64,000 nt of DNA, taken from positions 1,364,001-1,428,000 of the forward strand of contig NZ_JAAIKC010000001.1 in assembly GCF_010820665.1 (NCBI RefSeq). The letters run 5' to 3'. Within the stretch, counting starts at the first letter, position 1, and every line of letters begins with the position of its first letter. The notes under the pieces were generated by a model. That model ran no database searches. It worked only from the letters and a program-made list of their open reading frames with translations, and had not been told where the DNA came from. The translations under genes were made by a program, and so were the position numbers. This document shows, piece by piece, positions 25,175 to 33,840 of this stretch. The stretch is from Paenibacillus sp. SYP-B3998. GTDB taxonomy: Bacteria; Bacillota; Bacilli; Paenibacillales; NBRC-103111.

Positions 25175-26191
25175 ATGATCGAAATGGACAATTTTTCATT
25201 TGCTTACCCGGGAAACCACAGCACTCAGGCCAAGGGAATCAGCCTAGAGATCAAGGAAAGCGAGACCGTCCTGCTGCTTGGTCCTTCTGGTTCGGGTAAA
25301 AGTACACTCGCACTGTGTTTATGCGGTCTTATACCGCATGTGGTTGCAGGTAAAATGTCTGGTGTGGTGCGCATTAATGGTTGGGATACTCAATTGACGG
25401 AACCCGGTGAGCTAGCAAGCTGCGTGGGTACGGTGTTTCAAGATCCAGATGCGCAGACGATCATGATGACCGTAGAGGAGGAAATCGCGTTTGGGCTGGA
25501 GAACGTTGGCGTTTCCCAAAGCGAAATGGAAGATCGAATTACAGAAGCGTTGCGTACGGTCGGCTTGTCCGTGCAAGGGAATACGCCAGTGGATTGGCTA
25601 TCCGGCGGGCAGAAGCAGCGGCTTGCGTTATCCTCTATTCTGGCAATGGAGCCAAAGGTACTCGTGCTTGACGAACCAACGGCAAATCTTGATCCAGCAG
25701 GAACGACCGAAGTGTTTAACGCCCTACGCCGATTGAAGTCATCAGGGGATTACACCATCGTGTTAATTGAGCATAAGCTGGACGAACTGGTCGATCTGGT
25801 GGATCGAGTCATTGTTATGGATAAGAATGGTGAGAAGGTATGCAGCGGGACGCCTGAAACTATTTTTTATGATTGGGCTGTCGAGTTGGAGCGTCTAGGT
25901 GTATGGTTTCCCCAAGCCGTGGAATTAACGCACAAACTTCAGGCAGCTGGTTTTCCTATCGAAAGCAGGGTGCTATCCATGAAGCAGCTGGCTGATGAGC
26001 TGCGAAACTCTGCACCAACCTTACACGCTGATGATGAGGGAATCTTGTGTCTGCCTATCGCATCAACGGCTTCTATCTGTGAGGGTTCTAAAGCTGCCTC
26101 CGACTCACTGCCACTGCTGGATATCCGGCCAGTTGGGTCCCCGGCATGCAAGGAAGGATGGTTAAAGCCGCTTAAACTGCAAGTACGTTAA
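25175..26191 (+). CDS. ykoD: ECF transporter ATPase YkoD, N-terminal half (ends at in-frame stop)
   Basis: First ABC domain of what is normally a two-domain YkoD ATPase. Seen: FSFAYPGN, Walker A LLLGPSGSGKSTLALCLCGL, Q-loop FQDPDAQT, signature DWLSGGQKQRLALSS, Walker B VLVLDEPTANLD and the switch His LIEHKLDEL. A ~110-residue linker follows and the frame ends at TAA 26189-26191, right where the second domain's beta strand begins (LKLQVR, stop, GEFWAIIGENG). ATG 25175 has AAGG 5 nt upstream; an ATG at 25136 overlapping ykoE is the alternative. The domain itself is intact and could act as a homodimer or as a truncated protein. Confidence 0.8.
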   Translation: MIEMDNFSFAYPGNHSTQAKGISLEIKESETVLLLGPSGSGKSTLALCLCGLIPHVVAGKMSGVVRINGWDTQLTEPGELASCVGTVFQDPDAQTIMMTVEEEIAFGLENVGVSQSEMEDRITEALRTVGLSVQGNTPVDWLSGGQKQRLALSSILAMEPKVLVLDEPTANLDPAGTTEVFNALRRLKSSGDYTIVLIEHKLDELVDLVDRVIVMDKNGEKVCSGTPETIFYDWAVELERLGVWFPQAVELTHKLQAAGFPIESRVLSMKQLADELRNSAPTLHADDEGILCLPIASTASICEGSKAASDSLPLLDIRPVGSPACKEGWLKPLKLQVR

Positions 26192-26956
26192 GGGGAGTTT
26201 TGGGCCATCATTGGGGAGAACGGGGCAGGGAAAACAACACTCGTACGTCATATTATGGGATTGCTTCCAGTGCGACCAGGTACCATTTTCATTGACGGTT
26301 GTGATGCGTCTGCTCTTCCCTTTCATGATTTAGCCCGTCGGATCGGCTATGTCTTTCAAAACCCCGAGCATCAGTTCGTAACTGAACAGGTCTCCGAGGA
26401 GATCGCCTTCGGTTTGAAAGGAATGGGGTTGTCACAAGAGGAAATCACCGCTAAGGTCACTTCTTTGCTGGAGCGATTTGGGTTAACTGCCTATGCGGAT
26501 GCACATCCTTTCTGCCTGAGTCATGGACAAAAGAGACGACTAAGTGTCGCAGTTATGCTTGCTATCGGTCAGGAATTGCTCATCCTGGACGAGCCGACCT
26601 TCGGACAAGATCGGCGACATGCTGTTGAGTTGATGGGGATGCTTAAAGAACTGCAGGATGAGGGAAGAACGATCCTGATGATTACTCACGATATGACGTT
26701 AGTCGCCGAGTACGCCGAACATGTTGCCGTATTGTCAGAGGGTGGGCTGATTGCTTCCGGCCCGGTTCATCATCTCTTTGCTGATAAGGACCTTCTTGCT
26801 AGAGCAGGCCTGAGTGCTCCTCCTATTGTTGAATTGTCTCATCTCCTTGCCGATGTATGGCCCCTTAGGAGCGACTACTCTACGCTCACAGCAGATGGAT
26901 GGGTGCGGAGATGGATGAAAACGGTAGCTACACTGAGGGAAGGAGCTCGTTTCTGA
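26192..26956 (+). pseudogene. ykoD: ECF transporter ATPase YkoD, C-terminal half cut off by nonsense codon
   Basis: Same reading frame as the preceding gene, directly after its TAA: GEFWAIIGENGAGKTTLVRH (Walker A) is read only upstream of the first ATG at 26255. Then FQNPEHQFVTEQVSEEIAFG (Q-loop), CLSHGQKRRLSVAV (signature), LLILDEPTFGQD (Walker B) and MITHDMTLVAEYA (switch His). All motifs are preserved, so a single codon change, for example CAA to TAA, would explain the split. GGGGAG follows the stop, but only rare ATC/ATT codons stand at a proper distance for restart. Without readthrough or restart, the second domain lacks its P-loop. Confidence 0.75.
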
Positions 26957-27777
26957 TGACAGGTTTGTATATTCCGCAAGATTCACCGCTGCATCGGTTG
27001 AATCCCCTGATCAAGCTGATCGCCGTCTTGCCGGCGATTCTTTTTTTGACTCTAGTTACCGATCCATGGATACCGCTAGCGCTTGCACTAACCAACAGCG
27101 CAGCCATTATCCTGATAGGTGGTATTCGTCCGTTACAATATGCGCGCAGCAGCCTACCCATGCTTTTCATTGCTTGCGGTATCACGCTTTCTTATTCGTT
27201 TCTGGCCAGTTCTAGTGTGACGGAGGGGTCAACGGTCTGGTTTGCATGGGGACCCTTCGAGGTATATAAAGCAAGTGTGATTTACGGTGCGGCTACCGCG
27301 CTGCGCCTGTACGCTATGTTCGGTGTCACGCTCATGTTCGTGATGACGACGGAACCAACAAACCTCATCCGTGCGATGATTCAGCAGTGGAAGCTGAATG
27401 AACAATTTGGCTACGGAACGCTGGCCGTATTCAGGTTCATTCCTGATTTGCGTAGAGAATTGGGAGCGGTGCAGGCCGCGCATCGGGTTCGCGGGATGAC
27501 GGGAAGGGGCGCAAAAGGCAAGTTTGTGGAACGGCTGAGGAGGTACATGGTTCCGCTATTGGCAGCAGCGATCCGTAGAGCGGAACGAACCTCCTATGCG
27601 ATGGACGCTAGAGGATTCGGTTCTTCAGCCGTTCGCACACATTACCGAAAGTTTTCTTTTTCCAGACTGGATTGGGTTTTCTTGGCTGTCTACTGGTTGA
27701 TAACGTTGGTTATCATTACGGCGATTGAGCGTTCTGGTTGGATGGGACCGCTCTCGTTTTTAAAAATGTTCGGTTAG
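26956..27777 (+). CDS. ykoC: ECF transporter transmembrane subunit (EcfT/YkoC-like)
   Basis: A 273-residue T component with five or six membrane segments and the coupling-helix motifs AAHRVRGMTGRG and SYAMDARGFG (the two Ala-Arg-Gly boxes that contact the ATPases). Starts at ATG 26956, sharing the A of the TGA stop of the ATPase frame, with GGAGC upstream. Its integrity suggests that the transporter operon is still under selection in spite of the ATPase stop codon, or that the stop is recent. Confidence 0.87.
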   Translation: MTGLYIPQDSPLHRLNPLIKLIAVLPAILFLTLVTDPWIPLALALTNSAAIILIGGIRPLQYARSSLPMLFIACGITLSYSFLASSSVTEGSTVWFAWGPFEVYKASVIYGAATALRLYAMFGVTLMFVMTTEPTNLIRAMIQQWKLNEQFGYGTLAVFRFIPDLRRELGAVQAAHRVRGMTGRGAKGKFVERLRRYMVPLLAAAIRRAERTSYAMDARGFGSSAVRTHYRKFSFSRLDWVFLAVYWLITLVIITAIERSGWMGPLSFLKMFG

Positions 27778-27793
27778 ATAGGAGGAGAAGAAT

Positions 27794-28357
27794 GTGAGCA
27801 TAGCGGATGTGATCCAGAAGCGAAGAACAATCCGGCAGTTCAACGAACGAAAGCTGACGACGGACACCATCCTCCAGATTTTGTACGTTGCCGTATGGGC
27901 GCCAAATCATGGGCTGCGCGAACCTTGGCGGTTCATCTGCGCGGCGGAACTGGAAGCGAAGGAGCTGCTCGCCGATCGTATCGTTAGGGCACTGGAGGAA
28001 ATGAATCGGTACAAGTGGCTGCCTGGTAAGATTAAGGATATGTACAAAAAAAAGATGATTCAAATTCCGGCTATCTTGTTCGTAATCGTGAAAGAGGAGA
28101 GGGGCAAGCTGAAACGGGAGGAAGATTTTGCAGCTGCTTGCGCTTTGATACAGAATTTGCAGTTGTGTGCTTGGGAACGTGAAATCGGTATGGTTTGGTC
28201 TATTGATGAAACGTTATGCGCGAACCAGATATTTTGCGACAAGATAGGGATGCGCAAGGAAGAGCGCATAGCAGGAATGCTGTATATGGGCTATTACGAC
28301 CATATTCCAAAAGCGAAAAAGCGCACACCAGCAGAGCGAAAGATGACTTGGCTGTGA
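27794..28357 (+). CDS. Nitroreductase-family protein
   Basis: A 187-residue FMN-dependent nitroreductase-fold protein. Seen: the FMN-contact segment IQKRRTIRQFNERKLTTDTI near the N-terminus and APNHGLREPWRFIC, then an insert rich in Lys and Met, and MVWSIDETLC... GMLYMGYYD at the C-terminus. GTG start after TAGGAGGAG. It begins 16 bp after ykoC and is likely co-transcribed with the ECF genes; a role on the imported substrate is possible but unproven. Confidence 0.87.
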   Translation: MSIADVIQKRRTIRQFNERKLTTDTILQILYVAVWAPNHGLREPWRFICAAELEAKELLADRIVRALEEMNRYKWLPGKIKDMYKKKMIQIPAILFVIVKEERGKLKREEDFAAACALIQNLQLCAWEREIGMVWSIDETLCANQIFCDKIGMRKEERIAGMLYMGYYDHIPKAKKRTPAERKMTWL

Positions 28358-28457
28358 CATAGGGGATACATGATAAGCTTGGCATCTAAAGCTGCATGTC
28401 ATCCCTTGGCTATTTGTAAATTGAGACATAAATTCAACTAGGATGTGAAGCTTACGA

Positions 28458-29906
28458 ATGAGCAATCCACCTGTAAAGGAATTAAGATTCTGGCCTGTAA
28501 TGATTGCCATATTTATTGGATCGTTTTTATGCGTATTGGCATCGGCAACGATTAATCTCGCACTTGAGATTCTTACGACTCATTTTGAAACTACGCTGAG
28601 TTCCGTTCAGTGGACTTTAACGGGTTTTATGCTTGCGATGGGAACAACGGCGCCGCTTGTTGGATATTTGGGAGAGAAATTCAGTTATAAGAGATTATAT
28701 CTTTTCTCCTTGTTCGGCTTTGTACTTGCTTCTGCTTTGTGTGCAATTGCATGGAGTTTGAGTTCCTTAATCCTTTTTCGAGTGTTACAAGGGGGATTTA
28801 GCGGATTGATTATTCCGGCAACCATGACCATTATTTATCAAATTATCCCGAAGCAAAAACAACCAATGGCTGTGGCCATGTGGGGACTCGCTGCGATGCT
28901 GGCTCCTGCCTTCGGACCGACGATCAGCGGATGGATTTTGCAAAACTTGGATTGGCAATGGCTATTCCTAATCAACATACCGATCGGGTTGATCGGGATT
29001 TGGTTCGTGGTCGCGTATATTCCCTTTTATCGTCTTAGCATTCCGAAAAGCTTTGATATATTTGGGTTTTTGACAGTTGTTTTGAGCAGTTCATCCTTGC
29101 TGCTAGCACTCGGCCAAGGTCATCATTGGGGGTGGGGCTCATGGAAAGTTATTAGCTTATTAATCGGCGGATCAATGATGTTAATTTTATTCATATGGAG
29201 GGAGTTGACGGCCCAAACTCCACTCCTAGATTTAAGAGTATTCAAAAACGGCAGATTCACTTTAAATGCCATTATCGGCAATATTATTACGATTAGTTTA
29301 TACTCTGGTACATTCCTAACCCCCGTATTCTTACAGAGAATCCAACATGTATCGGCAATGGATACCGGATTGATTTTACTGCCTGCTTCTTTAGCGATGG
29401 CTTTGGCAATGCCAATAATCGGAAAGTTATATGACATTATCAGCCCTCGCTGGCTCATGTCAATCGGAATTGTACTCTTAAGCGTTGGTACATTAACGCA
29501 AACCTGGTTAAGTATCGATGTATCACATGCTTATATTTTAGGTTGGATGATCGTGCGCAATCTTGGAATCGCTTTGGTAATCATGCCTTCAAGCAATGCG
29601 GGAATGGAACAAATTCCGGCAGAATTATCGGGTCATGCATCAGCGATTACGAACTGGACGAGGAATGTTTTCGGTTCTTTCGCGATAGCGATCTTCACAA
29701 CAATGCTGGCTTCCCGGTCGATTCATTATGCGGGAACTCTGATTCAAGCAGGCGATACGGATAAGGTTCACTATGAAACGATGGCTTTCACGATGAGTGT
29801 GAACGAGGTCTATCTAATTGCTACTTTCATTGCGGCTGCGGCGCTACCCCTAAGCTTATTTGTAGGTAAAGTGCAGCGTCAGACAATTGCTAAGGCGGAA
29901 AAATAA
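28458..29906 (+). CDS. MFS exporter, DHA2 family (EmrB/QacA type)
   Basis: A 482-residue drug:H+ antiporter-like protein with about 14 membrane segments. Seen: IFIGSFLCVLASATINLALE in TM1, GYLGEKFSYKRLYLFSLFGF (motif A) and ATMTIIYQIIPKQKQ with LAPAFGPTISGWILQ (motif C, antiporter motif). Probably a multidrug or metabolite exporter in the cytoplasmic membrane. No regulator adjoins it. Confidence 0.92.
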   Translation: MSNPPVKELRFWPVMIAIFIGSFLCVLASATINLALEILTTHFETTLSSVQWTLTGFMLAMGTTAPLVGYLGEKFSYKRLYLFSLFGFVLASALCAIAWSLSSLILFRVLQGGFSGLIIPATMTIIYQIIPKQKQPMAVAMWGLAAMLAPAFGPTISGWILQNLDWQWLFLINIPIGLIGIWFVVAYIPFYRLSIPKSFDIFGFLTVVLSSSSLLLALGQGHHWGWGSWKVISLLIGGSMMLILFIWRELTAQTPLLDLRVFKNGRFTLNAIIGNIITISLYSGTFLTPVFLQRIQHVSAMDTGLILLPASLAMALAMPIIGKLYDIISPRWLMSIGIVLLSVGTLTQTWLSIDVSHAYILGWMIVRNLGIALVIMPSSNAGMEQIPAELSGHASAITNWTRNVFGSFAIAIFTTMLASRSIHYAGTLIQAGDTDKVHYETMAFTMSVNEVYLIATFIAAAALPLSLFVGKVQRQTIAKAEK

Positions 29907-29925
29907 TCTGCATAATCTCTGAACT

Positions 29926-29971
29926 GAGCCGAGAAGAATGGGAAGCTCCCGTTACTTCCCGGCTCTTTTTT
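29926..29971 (+). terminator. Terminator after the DHA2 exporter
   Basis: Two-part stem GAGCCG/CGGCTC and GGGAAG/CTTCCC, then six T. Confidence 0.85.
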
Positions 29972-30293
29972 CTGTGTTGGTCAATTAAGCTGTTTATAAG
30001 GAGCATAGCCATGCGTAGAAAACTTGGTGTTGAGTTTGGCTGTTACGCCATATACCAATGCTTTTTCCATAGGTGGAAATTGTGGCAACGGCAACCAAAT
30101 GGTTAGCAACCAAGCTCCATGGGCAATTATGATACAATAAAAAAATATCTAAAGGAGGGCTATTCTATTTTCATACATTTAGTTCACTATATCTATCCCA
30201 AGTTTATCTATCCCAATTTTTTTTGAAATTAGTGAACGCTTTTGATCGATTGAGCCAATACATACTGTATACAATATTTCAGGGGGCCCTCAA
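29972..30293 (+). other. Intergenic region with a short direct repeat
   Basis: No supported gene in ~320 bp. An AAAGGAGGGC ribosome-binding-like site near 30152-30161 is followed by an open frame without a usual start codon, running into the sigma-factor gene. TATCTATCCCAA occurs twice, 15 bp apart, near 30196-30222. TTGAAATTAGTGAACG near 30230 may hold an ECF-type -35 (TGAAAT), but I cannot define the -10. Confidence 0.4.
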
Positions 30294-30884
30294 ATGGACG
30301 ATCAACAGTTAAATACATGGTTAGACCGATTGATAGCTGGGGATCAAGCAGCTTTTGAAGTTATTTATGGTATGACCAGGAAAAAAGTTTATGGTACTGT
30401 TACCGCTTTAGTTAACAACAAAGAAGATGTTAATGATATTATGAGCGAAATTTACTATCAATTATGGAGAGCATTACCGAATTATGATCGCAAGCGCTCG
30501 TTTCTCTTTTGGTTAAATGGCATTGTCATTAAACAAATCAATAATTGGCGTAGACAAATTTGGAGAAGATTTCGTTTGATTGAGAAAAAAAACCGTCTCA
30601 GTGAAGAGCCTCATGTGGACATGCCGGATGAATTGTTTATGGATAACGAAGCTCATCAAGAAATGAAAACCATGATTCAGAAATTGCCATTTAAGCTTCG
30701 AATTGTACTCTTGTATCGTTATTATTACGATTACTCGCATAATGAAATAGCTGAATTACTTCAAATCCCAACGGCTACCGTTAGATCCAGAAATCATCTA
30801 GCATTAAAGCATATTCGCGAAAGGTTTGAAAATCAACTGGACGGGGAGGCAGTAACCAAAAATGGATATCTCCAAAAAAATTAA
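30294..30884 (+). CDS. ECF-type RNA polymerase sigma factor
   Basis: A 196-residue sigma-70 family factor. Region 2: DQAAFEVIYGMTRKKVYGTV... EDVNDIMSEIYYQLWRALPNYD; region 4: IQKLPFKLRIVLLYRYYYDY, YSHNEIAELLQIPTATVRSR. The next gene overlaps by 23 bp and encodes a membrane-anchored DUF4179 protein, the usual cognate regulator, so the pair is a signalling unit. AGGGGG lies before the ATG. Confidence 0.93.
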   Translation: MDDQQLNTWLDRLIAGDQAAFEVIYGMTRKKVYGTVTALVNNKEDVNDIMSEIYYQLWRALPNYDRKRSFLFWLNGIVIKQINNWRRQIWRRFRLIEKKNRLSEEPHVDMPDELFMDNEAHQEMKTMIQKLPFKLRIVLLYRYYYDYSHNEIAELLQIPTATVRSRNHLALKHIRERFENQLDGEAVTKNGYLQKN

Positions 30885-31635
30885 TGAAGCCTTAGCTGAA
30901 CAATTGGAAGAGACGCGCATTCCAGAAGAAATTGACCAACGTGTAAAAGAATCATTTATACAATTTCATAAGAAAAAGGAGAAAAATAAAATGAAGAAAA
31001 AATTTATCATACTCAGTTTAGCGGCAGTCATTCTTGTACCGACAGGTATGTATGCAATGAACACGTCGTATTTTTCTAATGATGTGGATCTTAACGGATT
31101 AGTTGATAAAGGGGTTAAACGCGCCGTATCTCAACAATTATCGATACCGATCGATCAGAAAATTACCGATAAAGGCATCACGGTACATCTAAAAGAACTA
31201 TATGTCGAAAACAAAAAAATACTTATACATTATAACATCGAGCAGCAGGACGGTACGCCTGTTCCCTATGAATTCGATACAACGGGATTAAATGTGATTA
31301 CTGATGGAAAGAGAGATGGAAAACAAGTGGAAAATCCCACTTATCAGGAGTCAGGACTTGAAGGATTCAGCGTTTTAAGTTTTTTTGGCACAGAGAAAAC
31401 AGACAATCTGCCTTTTTACCTGACAGACGGAACGGGACGAGAAATAAAAACAGGGATTGCGGATAAGGATAAACCTGAAGGAATCATTGCTTTTGTTACG
31501 GATGGCTCTATCTTGCCGAAATCCATCAATCTGAATGTAAACATCAATAGAATCGGCAAAACGAAAGGAAGCTGGAAAACGCAATTTCCAATTGATCAAA
31601 GTAAAGCTGAGCAGGCTACTGAAGCCGCCCGTTAA
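30862..31635 (+). CDS. DUF4179-domain membrane protein, probable anti-sigma factor
   Basis: A 257-residue protein with a ~45-residue charged cytoplasmic N-terminus (MDISKKINEALAEQLEE), one membrane segment (FIILSLAAVILVPTGMYAM) and an extracellular DUF4179 region (LNGLVDKGVKRAVSQQLSIP, VHLKELYVENKKILIHYNIE). This is the topology of anti-sigma factors that hold an ECF sigma at the membrane. Many relatives are ~400 residues with an extra C-terminal DUF5643 domain, which is missing here; the frame ends at KAEQATEAAR. Overlap with the sigma gene indicates coupled translation. Confidence 0.8.
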   Translation: MDISKKINEALAEQLEETRIPEEIDQRVKESFIQFHKKKEKNKMKKKFIILSLAAVILVPTGMYAMNTSYFSNDVDLNGLVDKGVKRAVSQQLSIPIDQKITDKGITVHLKELYVENKKILIHYNIEQQDGTPVPYEFDTTGLNVITDGKRDGKQVENPTYQESGLEGFSVLSFFGTEKTDNLPFYLTDGTGREIKTGIADKDKPEGIIAFVTDGSILPKSINLNVNINRIGKTKGSWKTQFPIDQSKAEQATEAAR

Positions 31636-31839
31636 GTAAAACTGAACGACAACAATAACGATCTTTTTTCAAATAATACAGTTAAGATGCGGATAATTTG
31701 CATTACCCTCCGAGATTATGGCAATGATGGGTGTGCGAAAGAAGCTAATATCAAGGTGAGCCTGAATGGATACACGCTTACTTCACTAAAATTATACGAC
31801 TTACAGGATTCCAAGGATTATTTGTTCCTCCATGGGTAA
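31636..31839 (+). other. In-frame open stretch after the DUF4179 stop, possible decayed C-terminus
   Basis: Directly after the TAA at 31633-31635 the same frame is open for 67 codons (VKLNDNNNDLFSNN, then TLRDYGNDG and LYDLQDSKDYLFLHG) before TAA and the terminator. It has no start of its own. It could be the remains of the missing C-terminal domain, but the similarity is too weak to be sure. Confidence 0.3.
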
Positions 31840-31841
31840 AG

Positions 31842-31873
31842 AAAAAAACACCGAAAAAATCGGTGTTTTTTTC
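31842..31873. terminator. Bidirectional terminator between sigma/anti-sigma and SRPBCC genes
   Basis: AAAACACCGA and TCGGTGTTTT form the stem, with A-run before and T-run after, suited to both convergent units. Confidence 0.88.
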
Positions 31874-31888
31874 TTTCTCTACATTTGA

Positions 31889-32383
31889 TCACACCTTAGC
31901 AAGGTAATCATCTAACTGGTCAAAGGTTCCGGAAAAACCTTTCTGAACCATATCGTGAGCAGCCTTAAAGGTATTAAGCTCATCCTCAGTCGGAGATAGG
32001 GGAGCCCCGCGCATGGTAATAGTCGTTTTTCCTTCATTTTCTGTCAATGTCAAGGTATTCAGAATTTCTAGTGGCCAGGTTGGGCTAAACGGAGCTCGAA
32101 CCGTGTTGCCTTCTTCATCAGAAAAGGAAATCATGAAGACAAGTTTCTCTGGTTCTACGATTTCTCGATAAGTAAATTTACCCCACATTTCATGACCCTC
32201 AGGGGAGCGTTGACTGTAGTGGAAAACACCGCCAGGGCGGAGATCTAGTTTGGTGACATTCATTGTGAACCCTTTCGGCCCCCACCAGTTAATCAGATGC
32301 TCAGGCTCAGTAAATGCTTTGTATACAAGTTCCCTCGATGCATCGAAGGTTCGCGTGATAAGCAATTCATTTTGAATGGTCAT
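31889..32383 (-). CDS. SRPBCC (AHSA1-like) domain protein
   Basis: A 164-residue protein of the same family as that at 16550-17032: LITRTFDASRELVYKAFTEP, INWWGPKGFTMNV, LRPGGVFHYSQRSPEGHEMW. The ATG at 32383 has GGAGG 7 nt upstream. It follows the intact ArsR gene with an 87-bp gap and forms the complete version of the operon whose other copy is damaged. AHSA1-type proteins bind small hydrophobic ligands or chaperones; ligand unknown. Confidence 0.92.
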   Translation of the reverse strand: MTIQNELLITRTFDASRELVYKAFTEPEHLINWWGPKGFTMNVTKLDLRPGGVFHYSQRSPEGHEMWGKFTYREIVEPEKLVFMISFSDEEGNTVRAPFSPTWPLEILNTLTLTENEGKTTITMRGAPLSPTEDELNTFKAAHDMVQKGFSGTFDQLDDYLAKV

Positions 32384-32470
32384 TTTAATTCCTCCTTGAT
32401 TTGATGTTACATTGTCCATACGAAACGCTTATAAAGTTTTGGGCTATATCACAGTACACTTGTTACGGTA

Positions 32471-32815
32471 CTAGTCCTTGTCTTTATGTTTTTTTTCCTT
32501 TTCTTGCAGTTCGTGTAGATAGTCGTCCAAGCGATCAAATCTCTCTTCCCAGAGGCTTCGGAAAGACTCCAACCAGTTGTTCAGTTCAATAAATGACTGA
32601 GACCGAAGCTTATAAATACGCCGATTAGCGCTTGGCTGCATCTCAACGAGCCCAGACTCACTAAGTACACGGAGATGTTTTGAAACTTGCGGTTGCTGAA
32701 GCCCAAGTCGTTCTGCTATTTCTCCCACTGTAAGGGGGCCGTCACGCAAGAGCTCTACAATGTGTAAGCGGTTGGGCTCGGCAAGTGCGCTCAAAGTTGA
32801 CAATTTCACACTCAT
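32471..32815 (-). CDS. ArsR-family transcriptional repressor
   Basis: A 114-residue winged-helix regulator: ALAEPNRLHIVELLRDGPLT, VGEIAERLGLQQPQVSKHLR (recognition helix) and VLSESGLVEMQPSANRRIYK (wing). No obvious Cys metal site, so it belongs to the SRPBCC-linked ArsR group rather than the metal sensors. Its promoter carries the palindromic operator at 32855-32874, and the same site lies before the SRPBCC-DoxX operon at 17.2 kb, which has lost its own ArsR; control of both by this protein is inferred. AGGAGC before ATG. Confidence 0.93.
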   Translation of the reverse strand: MSVKLSTLSALAEPNRLHIVELLRDGPLTVGEIAERLGLQQPQVSKHLRVLSESGLVEMQPSANRRIYKLRSQSFIELNNWLESFRSLWEERFDRLDDYLHELQEKEKKHKDKD

Positions 32816-32838
32816 TTAAACAAGCTCCTTCCTACTCA

Positions 32839-32876
32839 AATATACTCTTTATAGAATATTCCTGTCAAGGAATACA
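32839..32876 (-). promoter_or_regulatory. ArsR operator overlapping the arsR-SRPBCC promoter
   Basis: Inverted repeat AATATTCCT (32855-32863) / AGGAATA (32868-32874) with 4-bp centre. On the minus strand TTGACA (32868-32863) is the -35 and TATATT (32844-32839) the -10 with 18-bp spacing, identical in layout to 17182-17219. Repressor binding would block the -35 box. Confidence 0.82.
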
Positions 32877-32905
32877 CTATAAAGCTGTACAGTGCATTCT
32901 GAATA

Positions 32906-32960
32906 AAATAGACACTACCAGAACAAGATAGTTCACTATCTTCTCCGGCAGTGCCTATTT
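32906..32960 (+). terminator. Long hairpin in the arsR-methyltransferase gap
   Basis: AATAG-CACT-CC..GA-AAGATAG pairs with CTATCTTCTCCGGCAGTGCCTATT, a ~23-bp stem with small bulges and a 4-nt loop, followed by TCTCTTC. It terminates no visible gene, so it may be a leftover from a lost element. Confidence 0.4.
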
Positions 32961-33162
32961 CTCTTCAGCTCGTGGATTATTGGTTTTCCAGCGTTTTTTG
33001 CCCCTAAATTTTGGTCTTGATGTATTTATTTATAAAATATAATATAAAAGAGTACATTTGGGGTTACATAGTTTTATATTATCTTAGCCTTTAAGAGTAA
33101 AAGGGGGAATAATGAAGAAAAAGAGAGCGCTTTAATTTTTAATATACAGTCTGATTTGGTTT

Positions 33163-33178
33163 GTATAATTTATTATAC
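33163..33178 (+). promoter_or_regulatory. Operator-like palindrome at the head of the biosynthetic cluster
   Basis: GTATAAT-TT-ATTATAC is a perfect 7-bp inverted repeat 20 bp before the first gene. It contains a TATAAT sequence (33164-33169), so it may overlay a -10 box. Another TATAAT lies at 33038-33043 with TTGATG 15 bp before it. A regulator site or promoter is likely, not proven. Confidence 0.4.
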
Positions 33179-33197
33179 AGGTAAAGGGGTTGCAATA

Positions 33198-33761
33198 GTG
33201 ATATATCAAAAAAGAGAAAAATCTCTTGATGTTTGGAATAAGGAATTTGAAACGGGAAAATGGACACAAGTGTTTGAAGCGATGGATGAGGTGCCGCGTT
33301 ATAGTGTGGTTACCGGATATTTGCAGTCCTACCGATCAAATGCGGCTATTCTTGATCTCGGTTGCGGGCAAGGGATGCTTCTCAAGTATATGCAGTATTA
33401 TGAAAGGTACTTGGGAGTTGACTTTTCGGAAGAAGCGTTAAAGTTGGCCCGAAGTTTAACAACAGAGCGGTGTACTTTTATCCATTCGGATATAGAAGTT
33501 TTTACTCCCGATGATCGTTATGATTTGATTATTTTTAATGAATGTCTGTATTACTTTGACCACCCGCTTGATCTGATGGAAAGGTACAAAGCTTTCTTAC
33601 GGCCTGACGGGGCTTTTATCATTTCTCTTCATGTGAGAGAAGCTTCAGAGATTATTAGGCAGAATCTCATTCAGAGCAGGGAATATGCGATACTGTCTGA
33701 CGTTCAGCTTACTACGGATGCGAATAGTTGGACGGTTTCGTTGATCAGACCGAAAGCTTAA
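33198..33761 (+). CDS. Class I SAM-dependent methyltransferase
   Basis: A 187-residue methyltransferase with motif I ILDLGCGQGMLLKYM, motif II YLGVDFSEEALKLAR and the post-II LIIFNECLYYFDHP. Small, with no extra domain, so a small-molecule substrate is likely. GTG 33198 has AAAGGGG about 8 nt upstream. First gene of the nine-gene cluster running to 42648; a 79-bp gap separates it from the first glycosyltransferase. Confidence 0.88.
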   Translation: MIYQKREKSLDVWNKEFETGKWTQVFEAMDEVPRYSVVTGYLQSYRSNAAILDLGCGQGMLLKYMQYYERYLGVDFSEEALKLARSLTTERCTFIHSDIEVFTPDDRYDLIIFNECLYYFDHPLDLMERYKAFLRPDGAFIISLHVREASEIIRQNLIQSREYAILSDVQLTTDANSWTVSLIRPKA

Positions 33762-33840
33762 TGTTTCTGAAAATTCTTATGCAGTAGGACAGTCATCCAG
33801 ATTATCAAAAACTAAAATAGGATTCCCTGGAGGGTTGAAT

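Noticed and set aside
30196-30222. TATCTATCCCAA direct repeat considered as an operator
   Set aside because: Only two copies in AT-rich DNA with no defined promoter next to it; kept only as a note.
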